Made by a program: the position numbers and the translations under genes. The notes beneath the pieces are model-generated. The model saw nothing but the letters and a program-made list of their open reading frames with translations, ran no database searches and had not been told where the DNA came from. From Lachnospiraceae bacterium (lineage in GTDB: Bacteria > Bacillota > Clostridia > Lachnospirales > Lachnospiraceae), in contig CAJTDD010000033.1 in assembly GCA_910574885.1 (NCBI GenBank), positions 1 to 50,245 of the forward strand: 50,245 bases of DNA, read 5' to 3'. This document shows positions 8,342-18,872 of this stretch, piece after piece. The stretch's first letter is position 1. Each line of letters starts with the position of its first letter.

Positions 8342-9061
8342 TTAGCCATGAAGCGAATATTCCCGAATCGTCCTCTCTACCTTTTTCCTCACCAAAGCAG
8401 CAATCTCTTTCGTCTTCATATCCTTGTAATCCTCATAATACAAAGGCTCCAAAAAATGCACCTGTACCGTCACAGGACTAATGGTGTTCGTATCAAAAGG
8501 CTTAAACGAATCAATCAAAGCTACCGGCACAATCGGACACTTTGCTTTCGTCGCCGCTTTGAAGCTTCCGCCTTTAAATTCCTGCACCTCATTCCCATTC
8601 TTAGAACGGGTTCCCTCGGCAAATATAATATAATTCCTTCCGTCCATTACCTCTTTTGACACGTTCGCAATTACCTTCATCGCCTGCCTCACATCATCCC
8701 GGTCCAGCATATAGGCCTTCATACAGGCAAAGACTTGTTTCAGAAATTGAATATGCGCCACCTCCTGCTTCGCCACCACCGAAAACGGCTTGGGACATGC
8801 ATCCACGATTGCAAGCACGTCATATAATCCCTGATGATTTGGAAAAAACATAAACCCGTTCTTGGCAGGAATATTCTCCTGCCCATGTACATCAATCGTC
8901 ACATTGCCCCCCTTATTCGCCCGGCGGACAATGAACTTCAACATCTTATAGTGCTGCTCCTCCGTATATTTATCCACATGTGATGCATGATAACACAGTT
9001 TCATCCACATAAACGGAACCAGAAGGATATTGCGCAGCACCATATACAGTATTCTTTTCAT
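8342..9061 (-). CDS. plsC: 1-acyl-sn-glycerol-3-phosphate acyltransferase (PlsC family)
   Basis: The 239-residue protein has the acyltransferase motifs HX4D (NHQGLYD, about residue 78) and FAEGTRS (about 150), followed by GGSFKAA and CPIVPVAL. The short hydrophobic N-terminus (RILYMVLRNILLVPFMW) anchors it at the membrane. It would acylate lysophosphatidate to phosphatidate in phospholipid synthesis. The ATG at 9061 is preferred because AAGGAG lies 11 bases upstream; a TTG three codons earlier sits too close to that site. It is a single gene facing the chemoreceptor. Confidence 0.88.
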   Translation of the reverse strand: MKRILYMVLRNILLVPFMWMKLCYHASHVDKYTEEQHYKMLKFIVRRANKGGNVTIDVHGQENIPAKNGFMFFPNHQGLYDVLAIVDACPKPFSVVAKQEVAHIQFLKQVFACMKAYMLDRDDVRQAMKVIANVSKEVMDGRNYIIFAEGTRSKNGNEVQEFKGGSFKAATKAKCPIVPVALIDSFKPFDTNTISPVTVQVHFLEPLYYEDYKDMKTKEIAALVRKKVERTIREYSLHG

Positions 9062-9133
9062 AGGTTCCAATGCTCCTTATCGTAAATATAAATTTCTTCC
9101 CCATTTTACCATAGATACAGGATTTTACCAACT

Positions 9134-9913
9134 CTATTTTTCATATAGGAAACGGACATATTCATACACTTCCTCAAAATCTATCCCACACCCATCCCCC
9201 ATAAACCTGATGGGAACATTCGACTCAAATCCATAGATTGCCGGGTATCCTTCATTTTCAAAATCATACGCAATTACTTTCTTCTTATATGGGTCGATAA
9301 TCCAGTATTCCCGAACTCCCGCATTCATGTACTTATGGAGCTTGACCACTGCATCCTTTCTCCCCGTCGCCTTTGACAACACTTCAATAATAAAATCCGG
9401 AGCGCCGTACACACAGCGGTTTATAATCTTAGTCCTGTCGCACACAATCATCACATCCGGCTGTACCATCGTCTTATCATCACAATCCAACTGTACGTCT
9501 ATCGGAGAAATCATAGGAAGGCATGTTCCCCTCCTTGCGGCAATCATTTCCATAAGTTTCGTATAGATAAATCCTGACATTAATTGATGTACAGACGAAG
9601 GCGACGCCATATCATAGATGACTCCGTCAATCAATTCCACCCTGCTCTCATCCGGAAATGCATAATAATCATCCAGTGTAAATTCTCCCTGTCTCTTCCT
9701 TACAGCATAACAAGCAGCCGGTTCCTTTACATACATGTCCTCACTCTCCTTAAATACCCTCTCCAACGCCCGAACCGTATCATATCTGGGCGATACCGTC
9801 GTTCCGTTAAATATCTTCTGTACCGTCCCAAGCGGAACGCCTGAAAGTTCGGCTATCTGCTCGTAAGTATATCCTAATTCCTTTTTCCTCTCTTTCATTT
9901 CCTGTACTGTCAT
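9134..9913 (-). CDS. HTH-Uma2 fusion: Uma2-family PD-(D/E)XK nuclease-like protein
   Basis: The 259-residue protein has an N-terminal XRE-type helix-turn-helix (residues 1-55: YTYEQIAELSGVPLGTVQKIF). A Uma2/DUF820 domain follows (about 75-255: LDDYYAFPDESRVELIDGVIYDM). The restriction-like core residues are visible as QPDVMIVC, GAPDFIIEVLS with a downstream Lys, and GVREYWIIDP. Uma2 proteins have an endonuclease-type fold, but their biological function is largely unknown. The fused HTH suggests DNA targeting or autoregulation. No obvious partner gene is present. The gene sits between the acyltransferase gene and a membrane-protein gene, with a terminator upstream. Confidence 0.82.
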   Translation of the reverse strand: MTVQEMKERKKELGYTYEQIAELSGVPLGTVQKIFNGTTVSPRYDTVRALERVFKESEDMYVKEPAACYAVRKRQGEFTLDDYYAFPDESRVELIDGVIYDMASPSSVHQLMSGFIYTKLMEMIAARRGTCLPMISPIDVQLDCDDKTMVQPDVMIVCDRTKIINRCVYGAPDFIIEVLSKATGRKDAVVKLHKYMNAGVREYWIIDPYKKKVIAYDFENEGYPAIYGFESNVPIRFMGDGCGIDFEEVYEYVRFLYEK

Positions 9914-9990
9914 ATGATCATTTCCTTCCTGACATCTGTCTTTCTGATTCCATCATAGCATGTTTCTATCCATTTCTCAACCTTTTCAGC

Positions 9991-10040
9991 AAAAAAGCAT
10001 CCATTTTATATCCGTTTTGATATAAAATGGATGCTTTTTT
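9991..10040. terminator. Long-stem terminator
   Basis: A 22-bp perfect inverted repeat (9991-10012 with 10019-10040) has A and T runs at its two ends. It closes the leftward membrane-protein gene, whose stop is at 10043, and lies upstream of the HTH-Uma2 gene. Confidence 0.85.
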
Positions 10041-10042
10041 AC

Positions 10043-11554
10043 TTACATACGATGATTATCGCGGTTATAATCTTTATGTTCTTCCAAGAACCTGTCAGCC
10101 GCCATCTTCGCCCTGATTCTCGAATAATTTGCTTTCCTGAAATAGATGTCTTCATTGTCTTGAGAAATATAAAGAAAATAATTGTACATACTCTGCTTTA
10201 GATATTCATTCTGTACCTTGCTCCACTTCTTATCGTCCAAATCAATCTTGGCTATCTCCGGCGCCGCATCAATCGACATCGTCTCATACATAAGATAAAA
10301 GAAATCTTGGCTATCCGTATTCTTCCACTGCTCAATATCATATTTCGCAATGATTACATCCGGCCTTGCAAATGAAAATCCGATATACAACACAGAAACC
10401 ACTGCAATGATATAATGGAACAACGGAAACTTTTTCTTATATATGCTCACGACCATTCCAATCATAATCAGCGCAAGCACAATCAAAAACCACAGCACAA
10501 GAATCCTCAAAAAGGTAAGGTTATACTCCCCAATATACATTTTCATCCGGTATGCAGAAGATATAATCATCACAAAGGTACATCCGCACATAATGGTAAG
10601 AATTATTTTCAAAGCTGCATTTTCCCGAAACAGATACATACACAGCAAAATAATGATAAAGTTAATGATACTGACAAACAATAATTCCCAGAATCCTCCT
10701 CTTGCATATTCCGCATACGTCACATATTCCGGCAGCCCCGCGCTCATTCCCATAAATAAGTACATAACCTGTATCGCACAGTACACCAGATAAATCAAAC
10801 TGACAATACTTGTAAATGTAATTCCTATCACAGGATCAAAAAACTTCATCTTCCGTTCTTTTCCTTCCGGGAAATTATACCGGCAAAGAGCGGTAAAAAA
10901 GGCATATGGAAGTGTGAATCCGATAATAAACGTCAGGCTGACCCAGAATAAAGTAGCGAAATTAATATAATCCAATATTTCTCCAAACAATTTTGAAAAC
11001 ATAATATCCGAACTCAGCAAAAGAGGGAGAGTCACACACAGGATTCCCATTGCCACAACAAACCCAATTACTATGGCAATAAATGTATTATTTTTTCTGA
11101 TATCTTTATTCTTGCTGAAAAACCACCCTCCATGCCAGTAAGGATAGGGTACAGATTGCACCGTCGTTCCCAACAGAATGAGAATCCTCTGGAAATAAGC
11201 AGGAAAATTCCACAAATAGTCATTATAAAACTGATGAATCATGAAAACCATGAACAAAAATAATATCCCGACAATATTAAAAATGTGCATGAACGTTGAA
11301 GTCGTAAACGCCGAGGAGATTCCAAGCAGCCCCATACCGGCTATATAAGGAATTGAATTTTTCATAATCCGGTATTCAATCTTCCTCATAAACAATACTG
11401 CAAAAACAATTGTCGCCCCTACGCAGACAGGAAATGTGACGCCTGATATATTCTTATATAGACAGAAGGTAAAAATCAATCCATAAATCAGGCTTAATCC
11501 TCCAAAATATTTGTAATTGTCGCGCATCCTCATAATCAGCATATTTTCTTTCAT
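10043..11554 (-). CDS. Polytopic membrane protein, DUF4153/DUF4173-like
   Basis: This is a 503-residue integral membrane protein with about twelve hydrophobic segments (for example GLSLIYGLIFTFCLY and VSLTFIIGFTLPYAFFTAL). It has a hydrophilic C-terminal tail of about 85 residues with DFFYLMYETMSIDAAPEI. That tail pattern and the topology resemble the DUF4153/DUF4173 families, whose function is unknown. The ATG at 11554 (or a TTG one codon earlier) is chosen because GGAGG lies 7-10 bases upstream; the ATG at 11578 precedes that site. It lies downstream of a small HTH gene on the same strand. Confidence 0.7.
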   Translation of the reverse strand: MKENMLIMRMRDNYKYFGGLSLIYGLIFTFCLYKNISGVTFPVCVGATIVFAVLFMRKIEYRIMKNSIPYIAGMGLLGISSAFTTSTFMHIFNIVGILFLFMVFMIHQFYNDYLWNFPAYFQRILILLGTTVQSVPYPYWHGGWFFSKNKDIRKNNTFIAIVIGFVVAMGILCVTLPLLLSSDIMFSKLFGEILDYINFATLFWVSLTFIIGFTLPYAFFTALCRYNFPEGKERKMKFFDPVIGITFTSIVSLIYLVYCAIQVMYLFMGMSAGLPEYVTYAEYARGGFWELLFVSIINFIIILLCMYLFRENAALKIILTIMCGCTFVMIISSAYRMKMYIGEYNLTFLRILVLWFLIVLALIMIGMVVSIYKKKFPLFHYIIAVVSVLYIGFSFARPDVIIAKYDIEQWKNTDSQDFFYLMYETMSIDAAPEIAKIDLDDKKWSKVQNEYLKQSMYNYFLYISQDNEDIYFRKANYSRIRAKMAADRFLEEHKDYNRDNHRM

Positions 11555-11634
11555 CAAAGCTATACCTCCATAATTCAAGTTTTTCTACCCTATACCACGG
11601 GCACGATTTCTGCTAAATGACACTGATTAATTTC

Positions 11635-11844
11635 TCACTCCTCAGGCTGATATTCTATAATATCTCCAGGCTGGCACTCAAGCTCCCGGCATATTGCCTC
11701 CAATGTGGAAAATCTCACAGCCTTTGCCTTGTTGTTCTTCAATATGGAAAGGTTCGCCGGAGTAATGTCAATCTTGCCTGCCAGTTCCGTAAGCCCAATC
11801 TTGCGCCGCGCCATCATAACGTCAATATGAATCTTTATCCCCAC
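11635..11844 (-). CDS. Small XRE-family HTH regulator (YozG-like)
   Basis: The 69-residue protein is essentially one Cro/CI helix-turn-helix (MMARRKIGLTELAGKIDITP, then SILKNNKAKAVRFSTLEAIC) ending in ECQPGDIIEY, as in the YozG/HTH_26 group. The start is a GTG at 11844 with an exceptionally good AGGGGGTGAT site 7 bases upstream. A longer reading frame to 12018 would overlap the preceding gene. The gap to the upstream DUF2975 gene is 11 bases. DUF2975 membrane protein plus small HTH is a recurrent pair in Firmicutes, and the HTH probably regulates the pair. Confidence 0.88.
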   Translation of the reverse strand: MGIKIHIDVMMARRKIGLTELAGKIDITPANLSILKNNKAKAVRFSTLEAICRELECQPGDIIEYQPEE

Positions 11845-11855
11845 TGCATCACCCC

Positions 11856-12305
11856 CTATATCGTCAAATCGTTCTCTTCTTTGTAATTCACTGCTTTGGC
11901 AAATACATAGGCAAGTACTTCGCAAAACAGGGAAGCAATAAAGAATACAAGAACAATCACCCCTGTTGCCGGAGTAGGAAGGACACAAATCTTGATAAAA
12001 AACATTATGACAATGCAAAGGCTTAGAACGGACATCGTATTCAGGCTCTTCACATTCTCATACACAAAACAGGACTCCTGTATCACCGTCTTCATCATCC
12101 TGCGGAGCTGTCTGATAATCAAAATCCCAAATATCCCTGATGCGCCGAAGATTGCAAGCATAAACAGAAAGTATTCATCAATAATGCCAGAATAATGTTT
12201 CCCAAGAAACTTTAAACTTAACGGGAGCGTGAAAAATACAATCCATCCGCTGTAGAACATAAAATCCAGCACCAGCTTCGTAAATCGTATCAACCGTTCA
12301 TTCAT
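11856..12305 (-). CDS. DUF2975 domain membrane protein
   Basis: The 149-residue protein has four predicted membrane helices (LDFMFYSGWIVFFTLPL, YFLFMLAIFGASGIFGILII, MSVLSLCIVIMFFIKICV and GVIVLVFFIASLFCEVLAYVFA), a layout typical of DUF2975. The start ATG at 12305 has AGAGGATG upstream; the longer ORF to 12392 adds a charged stretch without a ribosome site. It is the first gene of a two-gene unit with the small HTH regulator. Its function is unknown. Confidence 0.8.
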   Translation of the reverse strand: MNERLIRFTKLVLDFMFYSGWIVFFTLPLSLKFLGKHYSGIIDEYFLFMLAIFGASGIFGILIIRQLRRMMKTVIQESCFVYENVKSLNTMSVLSLCIVIMFFIKICVLPTPATGVIVLVFFIASLFCEVLAYVFAKAVNYKEENDLTI

Positions 12306-12409
12306 ATGGTAATCACATCCTCTTTTCGTTTTCTTTTTTCTTACTATACCACATGTGTTATTGAAATTCAATATATTTTTATCGTTTATCAATATTCTTT
12401 GACTTGTTC

Positions 12410-12438
12410 TTTACACTTTACAAACTTGTTGGTATAAT
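12410..12438 (+). promoter_or_regulatory. Promoter of the small ORF and C_GCAxxG_C_C gene
   Basis: TTTACA (12410-12415) and a perfect TATAAT (12433-12438) are separated by 17 bases. The start codon of the 27-residue ORF lies 39 bases downstream. Confidence 0.8.
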
Positions 12439-12477
12439 ATAACCATTATAAACACATTTTTTAAGAGAGGTGATAAT

Positions 12478-12561
12478 ATGCTGTCCGGAGCAGATATCAT
12501 CAAAGATTATTTCACAACTCGACAAAATAAAGGAATAAATACAAAGACAGGAGATATTTAA
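12478..12561 (+). CDS. Small ORF (27 residues), possible leader peptide
   Basis: The ATG is preceded by AAGAGAGGTGATAAT, a near-ideal ribosome site, and by a consensus promoter. The 27-residue product begins MLSGADIIKDYF and ends NTKTGDI. Its TAA stop is one base before the ATG of the next gene, which has its own AGGAG inside this ORF, so translation is probably coupled. No family was recognised. It could be a translated leader, a small partner protein, or a decayed N-terminus. Confidence 0.6.
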   Translation: MLSGADIIKDYFTTRQNKGINTKTGDI

Positions 12562-12562
12562 A

Positions 12563-13003
12563 ATGACTACAAACATTAACATGGAACATCTAAAAAAGGA
12601 TGCCGTTGATATCTTCCATCAGGGTTTCGCCTGTTCCGAATCCGTAATCTATGCCATCCGTAAGCATTTTGAACTGGACATGCCTGACAGCGCAATCGCC
12701 ATGAGTTCCGGTTTCCCATGGGGTCTGGGCGGAGGCGGATGTATCTGCGGCGCATTGGCAGGCGGGACAATGTGCATCGGTTATTTCTTCGGACGGACAA
12801 CCCCCGGAGACCCGAAGATTGGAAGATGCTTTGAACTTACCAACGAACTCCATGATTACTTTAAAGAGACTTGCGGCGGGACATGCTGCCGTGTACTTAC
12901 GAGGGGGATGGAAAAGGATTCACCGGAGAGGAAGGCTCAGTGTACCAGGTTCGTCGAGGCTACTGTAGAAAAGGTTGCTGAGATTGTATTAAGAGAACTA
13001 TAA
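12563..13003 (+). CDS. C_GCAxxG_C_C family protein
   Basis: The 146-residue protein has the cysteine pattern that names the family: GFACSESV (near residue 25), GGGGCICGALAGGTMCIGYF (about 52-71) and ETCGGTCCRVL (about 105-115). The spaced Cys residues suggest a redox or metal-binding role. The family is widespread in anaerobes and uncharacterised in detail. AGGAG lies 9 bases upstream of the ATG, within the 27-codon ORF. A terminator follows directly. Confidence 0.88.
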   Translation: MTTNINMEHLKKDAVDIFHQGFACSESVIYAIRKHFELDMPDSAIAMSSGFPWGLGGGGCICGALAGGTMCIGYFFGRTTPGDPKIGRCFELTNELHDYFKETCGGTCCRVLTRGMEKDSPERKAQCTRFVEATVEKVAEIVLREL

Positions 13004-13005
13004 GT

Positions 13006-13049
13006 AAAAAACTGCCGGAAACATTATTACGTATTTCCGGCAGTTTTTA
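13006..13049. terminator. Bidirectional terminator
   Basis: A 15-bp stem, AAAAACTGCCGGAAA with TTTCCGGCAGTTTTT, lies 3 bases after the C_GCAxxG_C_C stop and about 65 bases beyond the gyrA stop on the other strand. It can end both transcripts. Confidence 0.85.
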
Positions 13050-13112
13050 CTATCTATCTTCTGACTTTCCCTTTGGATCATGGGTTTCAAAATACACAAT
13101 CAAATCAAGAAT

Positions 13113-15611
13113 CTAAACTTGCTCGTCATTCTCCTCTATATTTTCCACAATCTCCTCATCTTCTTCCTCATCGCCCTTCCTTACCTTAGCGATGCTTGCC
13201 ACAATATCCCCTTCCTGCAGATTAATCAGCTTCACCCCGGAAGTGACGCGTCCAAGCACAGAGATTCCAGAACATTTCATACGGATGACAATCCCATCCG
13301 TATTAATAATCATAATCTCATCCTCATCACTGACAGCCTTAATCCCAACCACATTACCGGTCTTTTCCGTAATCTTATAGCATTTGATACCCTTACCGCC
13401 TCGGTTCTGGCAGGTAAATTCATCAATCGGGGTACGTTTTCCCATCCCCTTCTCAGACACGATCAGAAGGCCGCTGCCCTGAGAGCTAAGCTGCATACCA
13501 ATGACCTCGTCCCGGTCAGACAGGTTCATTCCCCGTACACCCATAGAATTTCTTCCGGTAGGCCTTACATCCTTCTCGTCAAAACGGATACACTGCCCAT
13601 ACCGGGTCACAAGGAATACTTCCTGATCACTGTTGGTATACTTCACTTCAATCAGCTCATCCTCCTCCCTAAGAGTAATCGCCGCAAGCCCTGTCTTCCT
13701 CACAAACGCATACTCTTTAATCGGAGTCTTCTTCACAAGCCCCTTCTTCGTTGCCATGAACAGATACTCGCCATCCCTGTACTCATCAATCGGAATAACG
13801 GCGCTGATCTTCTCACCCGGCATCAACTGGAGCAGGTTCACGATCGCCGTCCCTCTGGAAGTCCGGCTCGCCTCCGGAATCTCATAGCCCTTCATCCGGT
13901 ACACCCGTCCCGTATTGGTAAAGAACATGATATAATGATGCGTATGGGTCATGAACAGCTCTTCCACATAATCCTCTTCTAAGGTCTGCATCCCCTTAAT
14001 CCCCTTGCCGCCCCGGTTCTGGGACTTAAAGGTATCGTTAGACATACGCTTAATATAGCCTAACTTCGTCATCGTAATGACCACGTCCTCCTTAGGAATC
14101 AAGTCCTCCATGGAAATATCAAATTCATCGAACCCAATTGCCGTCCGTCTGTCGTCACCATACTTATCCCGTATTACAATAATCTCTTCTTTAATCACGC
14201 CAAGCAACAACTTCCTGTCCGCAAGAATCGCCTTCAGCCTGCTGATCTGCTCCATCAGCTCGCTGTATTCCTTCTCCAGCTTCTCCCTTTCCAGACCTGT
14301 CAAAGCACGCAGACGCATATCCACAATCGCCTGTGCCTGCACGTCCGTCAGTCCGAAACGCTCCATCAACTCGGTCTTTGCCGCCTGTACCGTCTGGGAA
14401 CCTCTGATAATACGGATCACTTCATCGATATTATCAAGGGCAATCAACAATCCCTCTAAGATATGCGCCCTCTCCTGCGCTTTGTTCAGCTCATACTGGG
14501 TACGGCGGGTCACAACCTCTTCCTGATGCCGCAGGTAATGGTTCAGCATCTCCAAAAGATTCATGACCTTAGGCTGGTTATTCACAAGGGCAAGCATGAT
14601 CACGCCAAAGGTATCTTGAAGCTGGGTATGCTTATACAACTGGTTCAGAATGACATTGGCGTTCACATCCCTCCTCAGCTCAATGACCACCCGCATCCCT
14701 TCCCGGCTGGACTGGTCGCTTAGTTCCGTAATCCCGTCAATCTTCTTATCCTTAACAAGCTCCGCAATCTTCTCAATCAGCCTCGCCTTATTCACCATAT
14801 AGGGCAGTTCCGTAACCACAATCCGGCTCTTCCCATTGGGCATGGATTCAATATCCGAAATGGCGCGGACACGAATCTTCCCCCGCCCGGTGCGGTATGC
14901 CTCCTCGATTCCTCTTGTACCAAGAATCATTCCCCCCGTAGGGAAATCCGGCCCTTTGATAATCTTTAGAATCTCCTCGATGGTCGTCTCGTCCTTATCC
15001 TCAATCTGGTCGTCAATAATCCTGACCACCGCATTGATGACCTCCCGCAGGTTATGGGGCGGGATATTCGTCGCCATACCGACAGCAATCCCCGACGTAC
15101 CGTTGACCAGAAGGTTCGGGAATCTTGACGGCAGAACCGTAGGCTCCTTCTCCGTCTCGTCAAAGTTCGGCACAAAATCAACCGTATTCTTGTTAATATC
15201 TGCCGTCAGCTCCATGGAAATCTTACTAAGCCTTGCCTCCGTATATCGCATGGCCGCAGCTCCGTCCCCGTCCACAGAACCAAAATTCCCATGACCATCC
15301 ACCAACGGATATCTGGTAGACCACTCCTGAGCCATATTGACCAATGCTCCATAAATGGAACTGTCACCGTGGGGATGGTATTTACCCATGGTATCACCGA
15401 CGATACGGGCACATTTCCTATGTGGCTTGTCCGGACCGTTGTTCAGCTCAATCATAGAGTAAAGAATCCTTCTCTGAACCGGTTTCAGACCGTCCCGCAC
15501 ATCCGGCAGCGCACGCGAAGCGATAACACTCATGGCATAGTCGATATAGGAGTTTTCCATCGTCTTTTTCAAATCAACTTCATGAACTTTATCAAAAATA
15601 TTATCTTCCAT
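13113..15611 (-). CDS. gyrA: DNA gyrase subunit A
   Basis: The 832-residue A subunit is full length. The winged-helix breakage-reunion domain carries the catalytic Tyr in AAMRYTEARLS (about residue 122). Six-bladed C-terminal repeats follow, with a GyrA box in the variant form QNRGGKGIKG (about 545) and a second QNRGGKGIK copy near 740. The tail is very acidic. In the quinolone region (HPHGDSSIYGALV) the Ser equivalent to E. coli Ser83 is kept but the residue equivalent to Asp87 is Gly. It lies 12 bases after gyrB in the leftward dnaA-dnaN-yaaA-recF-gyrB-gyrA block. It supercoils DNA with GyrB. Confidence 0.98.
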   Translation of the reverse strand: MEDNIFDKVHEVDLKKTMENSYIDYAMSVIASRALPDVRDGLKPVQRRILYSMIELNNGPDKPHRKCARIVGDTMGKYHPHGDSSIYGALVNMAQEWSTRYPLVDGHGNFGSVDGDGAAAMRYTEARLSKISMELTADINKNTVDFVPNFDETEKEPTVLPSRFPNLLVNGTSGIAVGMATNIPPHNLREVINAVVRIIDDQIEDKDETTIEEILKIIKGPDFPTGGMILGTRGIEEAYRTGRGKIRVRAISDIESMPNGKSRIVVTELPYMVNKARLIEKIAELVKDKKIDGITELSDQSSREGMRVVIELRRDVNANVILNQLYKHTQLQDTFGVIMLALVNNQPKVMNLLEMLNHYLRHQEEVVTRRTQYELNKAQERAHILEGLLIALDNIDEVIRIIRGSQTVQAAKTELMERFGLTDVQAQAIVDMRLRALTGLEREKLEKEYSELMEQISRLKAILADRKLLLGVIKEEIIVIRDKYGDDRRTAIGFDEFDISMEDLIPKEDVVITMTKLGYIKRMSNDTFKSQNRGGKGIKGMQTLEEDYVEELFMTHTHHYIMFFTNTGRVYRMKGYEIPEASRTSRGTAIVNLLQLMPGEKISAVIPIDEYRDGEYLFMATKKGLVKKTPIKEYAFVRKTGLAAITLREEDELIEVKYTNSDQEVFLVTRYGQCIRFDEKDVRPTGRNSMGVRGMNLSDRDEVIGMQLSSQGSGLLIVSEKGMGKRTPIDEFTCQNRGGKGIKCYKITEKTGNVVGIKAVSDEDEIMIINTDGIVIRMKCSGISVLGRVTSGVKLINLQEGDIVASIAKVRKGDEEEDEEIVENIEENDEQV

Positions 15612-15623
15612 GTTATATACCTC

Positions 15624-17558
<1,935 letters not shown>

Positions 17559-17568
17559 TCTTCTCCTC

Positions 17569-18660
17569 CTAGTTTTCATTCGTTACCTGTCCGTTATGGA
17601 CATGGAACACTTTGTTTATAGAGAAACGATGATTTACAAAATCCTCTACCCCTGTACAGGTAATCAATGTCTGTATATCATTTATACTGTCTAATAGATA
17701 GTTTTGCCTATGTTTGTCAAGTTCAGACAATACATCGTCAAGTAATAAAACAGGCGTATCCCTTGCTGCCTGTTTTACCAGCTCAATCTCAGATAACTTC
17801 AGCGAAAGCGCGGCAGTCCGCTGCTGTCCCTGCGACCCGAAACGTCTGATGTCCAGTTCTTTGGCCATAAAACAGATGTCGTCCCTGTGGGGTCCCACCG
17901 ATGTACTCTTTATCCGTATATCTCTTTCCCTGTTCTTTGATAATGCTTGTTCTAACGTAAGACTCCCGTTACTGGGCTCATAGATTACTTGAATCTCTTC
18001 CCGTCCGCCAGTAAGCTTTCTATGAATCGAAAAAATGATATCGTTTATCTCCTGTATGAATTTTTCCCTTCTCTCCAGAATCTGATTTCCATACCGGATC
18101 AACTGCATATCCCAGATTTCCAGGGTATCTTTCAGTTTCCCGTCATGTTCTGGACCCATCTCCTTTAGAAGATGATTCCTCTGGTTCACGATTCTGTTGT
18201 AATTGGACAAATTGCTCAGATAGACCTTGTCAAGCTGGGATAACTCCATGTCAATGAACCTCCTTCTCTCGGAAGGGCCGTTCTTAATGATATTCAAGTC
18301 CTCCGGAGAGAAAAACACAAGGTTCACAATGCCGAACAATTCGCTTGCCTTGCGAATCGGCATCTTGTTAATGGCAATCCCTTTCGCCCCATTCTTTTTC
18401 AAATGCATATCAAGCTGGTAATCAATACCATTTCTTTCCACCACAGCCTCGATATGGGACTCATCCTTCCCAAAACGGATAAGTTCCCTATCCTTTGCCC
18501 CCCGATGGGACTTGGTGGTTCCGGAAAGATAGACTGCCTCTAAAATATTCGTTTTGCCCTGTGCATTATCCCCATAGAATATATTGGCAGCATCATCAAA
18601 ATCAAGTTTTAAAAGATCATAATTCCTGTAATTCTTTAGCTTCAAAGACCTAATTTTCAA
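17569..18660 (-). CDS. recF: DNA replication and repair protein RecF
   Basis: The 363-residue SMC-like ATPase has Walker A GDNAQGKTN (about residue 33), a signature region GSQGQQRTAALSLKL (about 280) and Walker B LLLDDVLSELD (about 305). It helps load RecA at single-strand gaps. Its start overlaps the end of yaaA by 11 bases, indicating coupling, and its stop is 10 bases before the gyrB ATG. Confidence 0.97.
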   Translation of the reverse strand: MKIRSLKLKNYRNYDLLKLDFDDAANIFYGDNAQGKTNILEAVYLSGTTKSHRGAKDRELIRFGKDESHIEAVVERNGIDYQLDMHLKKNGAKGIAINKMPIRKASELFGIVNLVFFSPEDLNIIKNGPSERRRFIDMELSQLDKVYLSNLSNYNRIVNQRNHLLKEMGPEHDGKLKDTLEIWDMQLIRYGNQILERREKFIQEINDIIFSIHRKLTGGREEIQVIYEPSNGSLTLEQALSKNRERDIRIKSTSVGPHRDDICFMAKELDIRRFGSQGQQRTAALSLKLSEIELVKQAARDTPVLLLDDVLSELDKHRQNYLLDSINDIQTLITCTGVEDFVNHRFSINKVFHVHNGQVTNEN

Positions 18661-18859
18661 TTTTCACTTCTTCCCCGTTAAAAGTGATAACATCTCCGGC
18701 GTATAGCTTCCGCCCTCTCCTGGTATCCGTCTCGCCGTTGACTTTGACAGAACCCTCCACAATGACTTCCTTCGCCTCCGCGCCGGAGCCGACCAGACCG
18801 GCGGCCTTCAAAGCCTGCCCGAGCTTAATATACTCATCTCTCAATCTTACAACATCCAC
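18650..18859 (-). CDS. yaaA: S4-domain RNA-binding protein YaaA
   Basis: The 69-residue protein is a single S4 domain (IKLGQALKAAGLVGSGAEAK, then VIVEGSVKVNGETDTRRGRK). Its position between dnaN and recF is conserved in Firmicutes. It probably binds ribosomal or tRNA structures; the exact role is not settled. Its 3' end overlaps recF, and it starts 13 bases after dnaN. Confidence 0.93.
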   Translation of the reverse strand: MDVVRLRDEYIKLGQALKAAGLVGSGAEAKEVIVEGSVKVNGETDTRRGRKLYAGDVITFNGEEVKIEN

Positions 18860-18872
18860 TTGTTATCCCTCT

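Noticed and set aside
13080..13982. 300-codon ORF on the plus strand
   Set aside because: It lies entirely antisense to gyrA and shows no protein features. Similar long antisense frames over gyrB and dnaN were rejected for the same reason.
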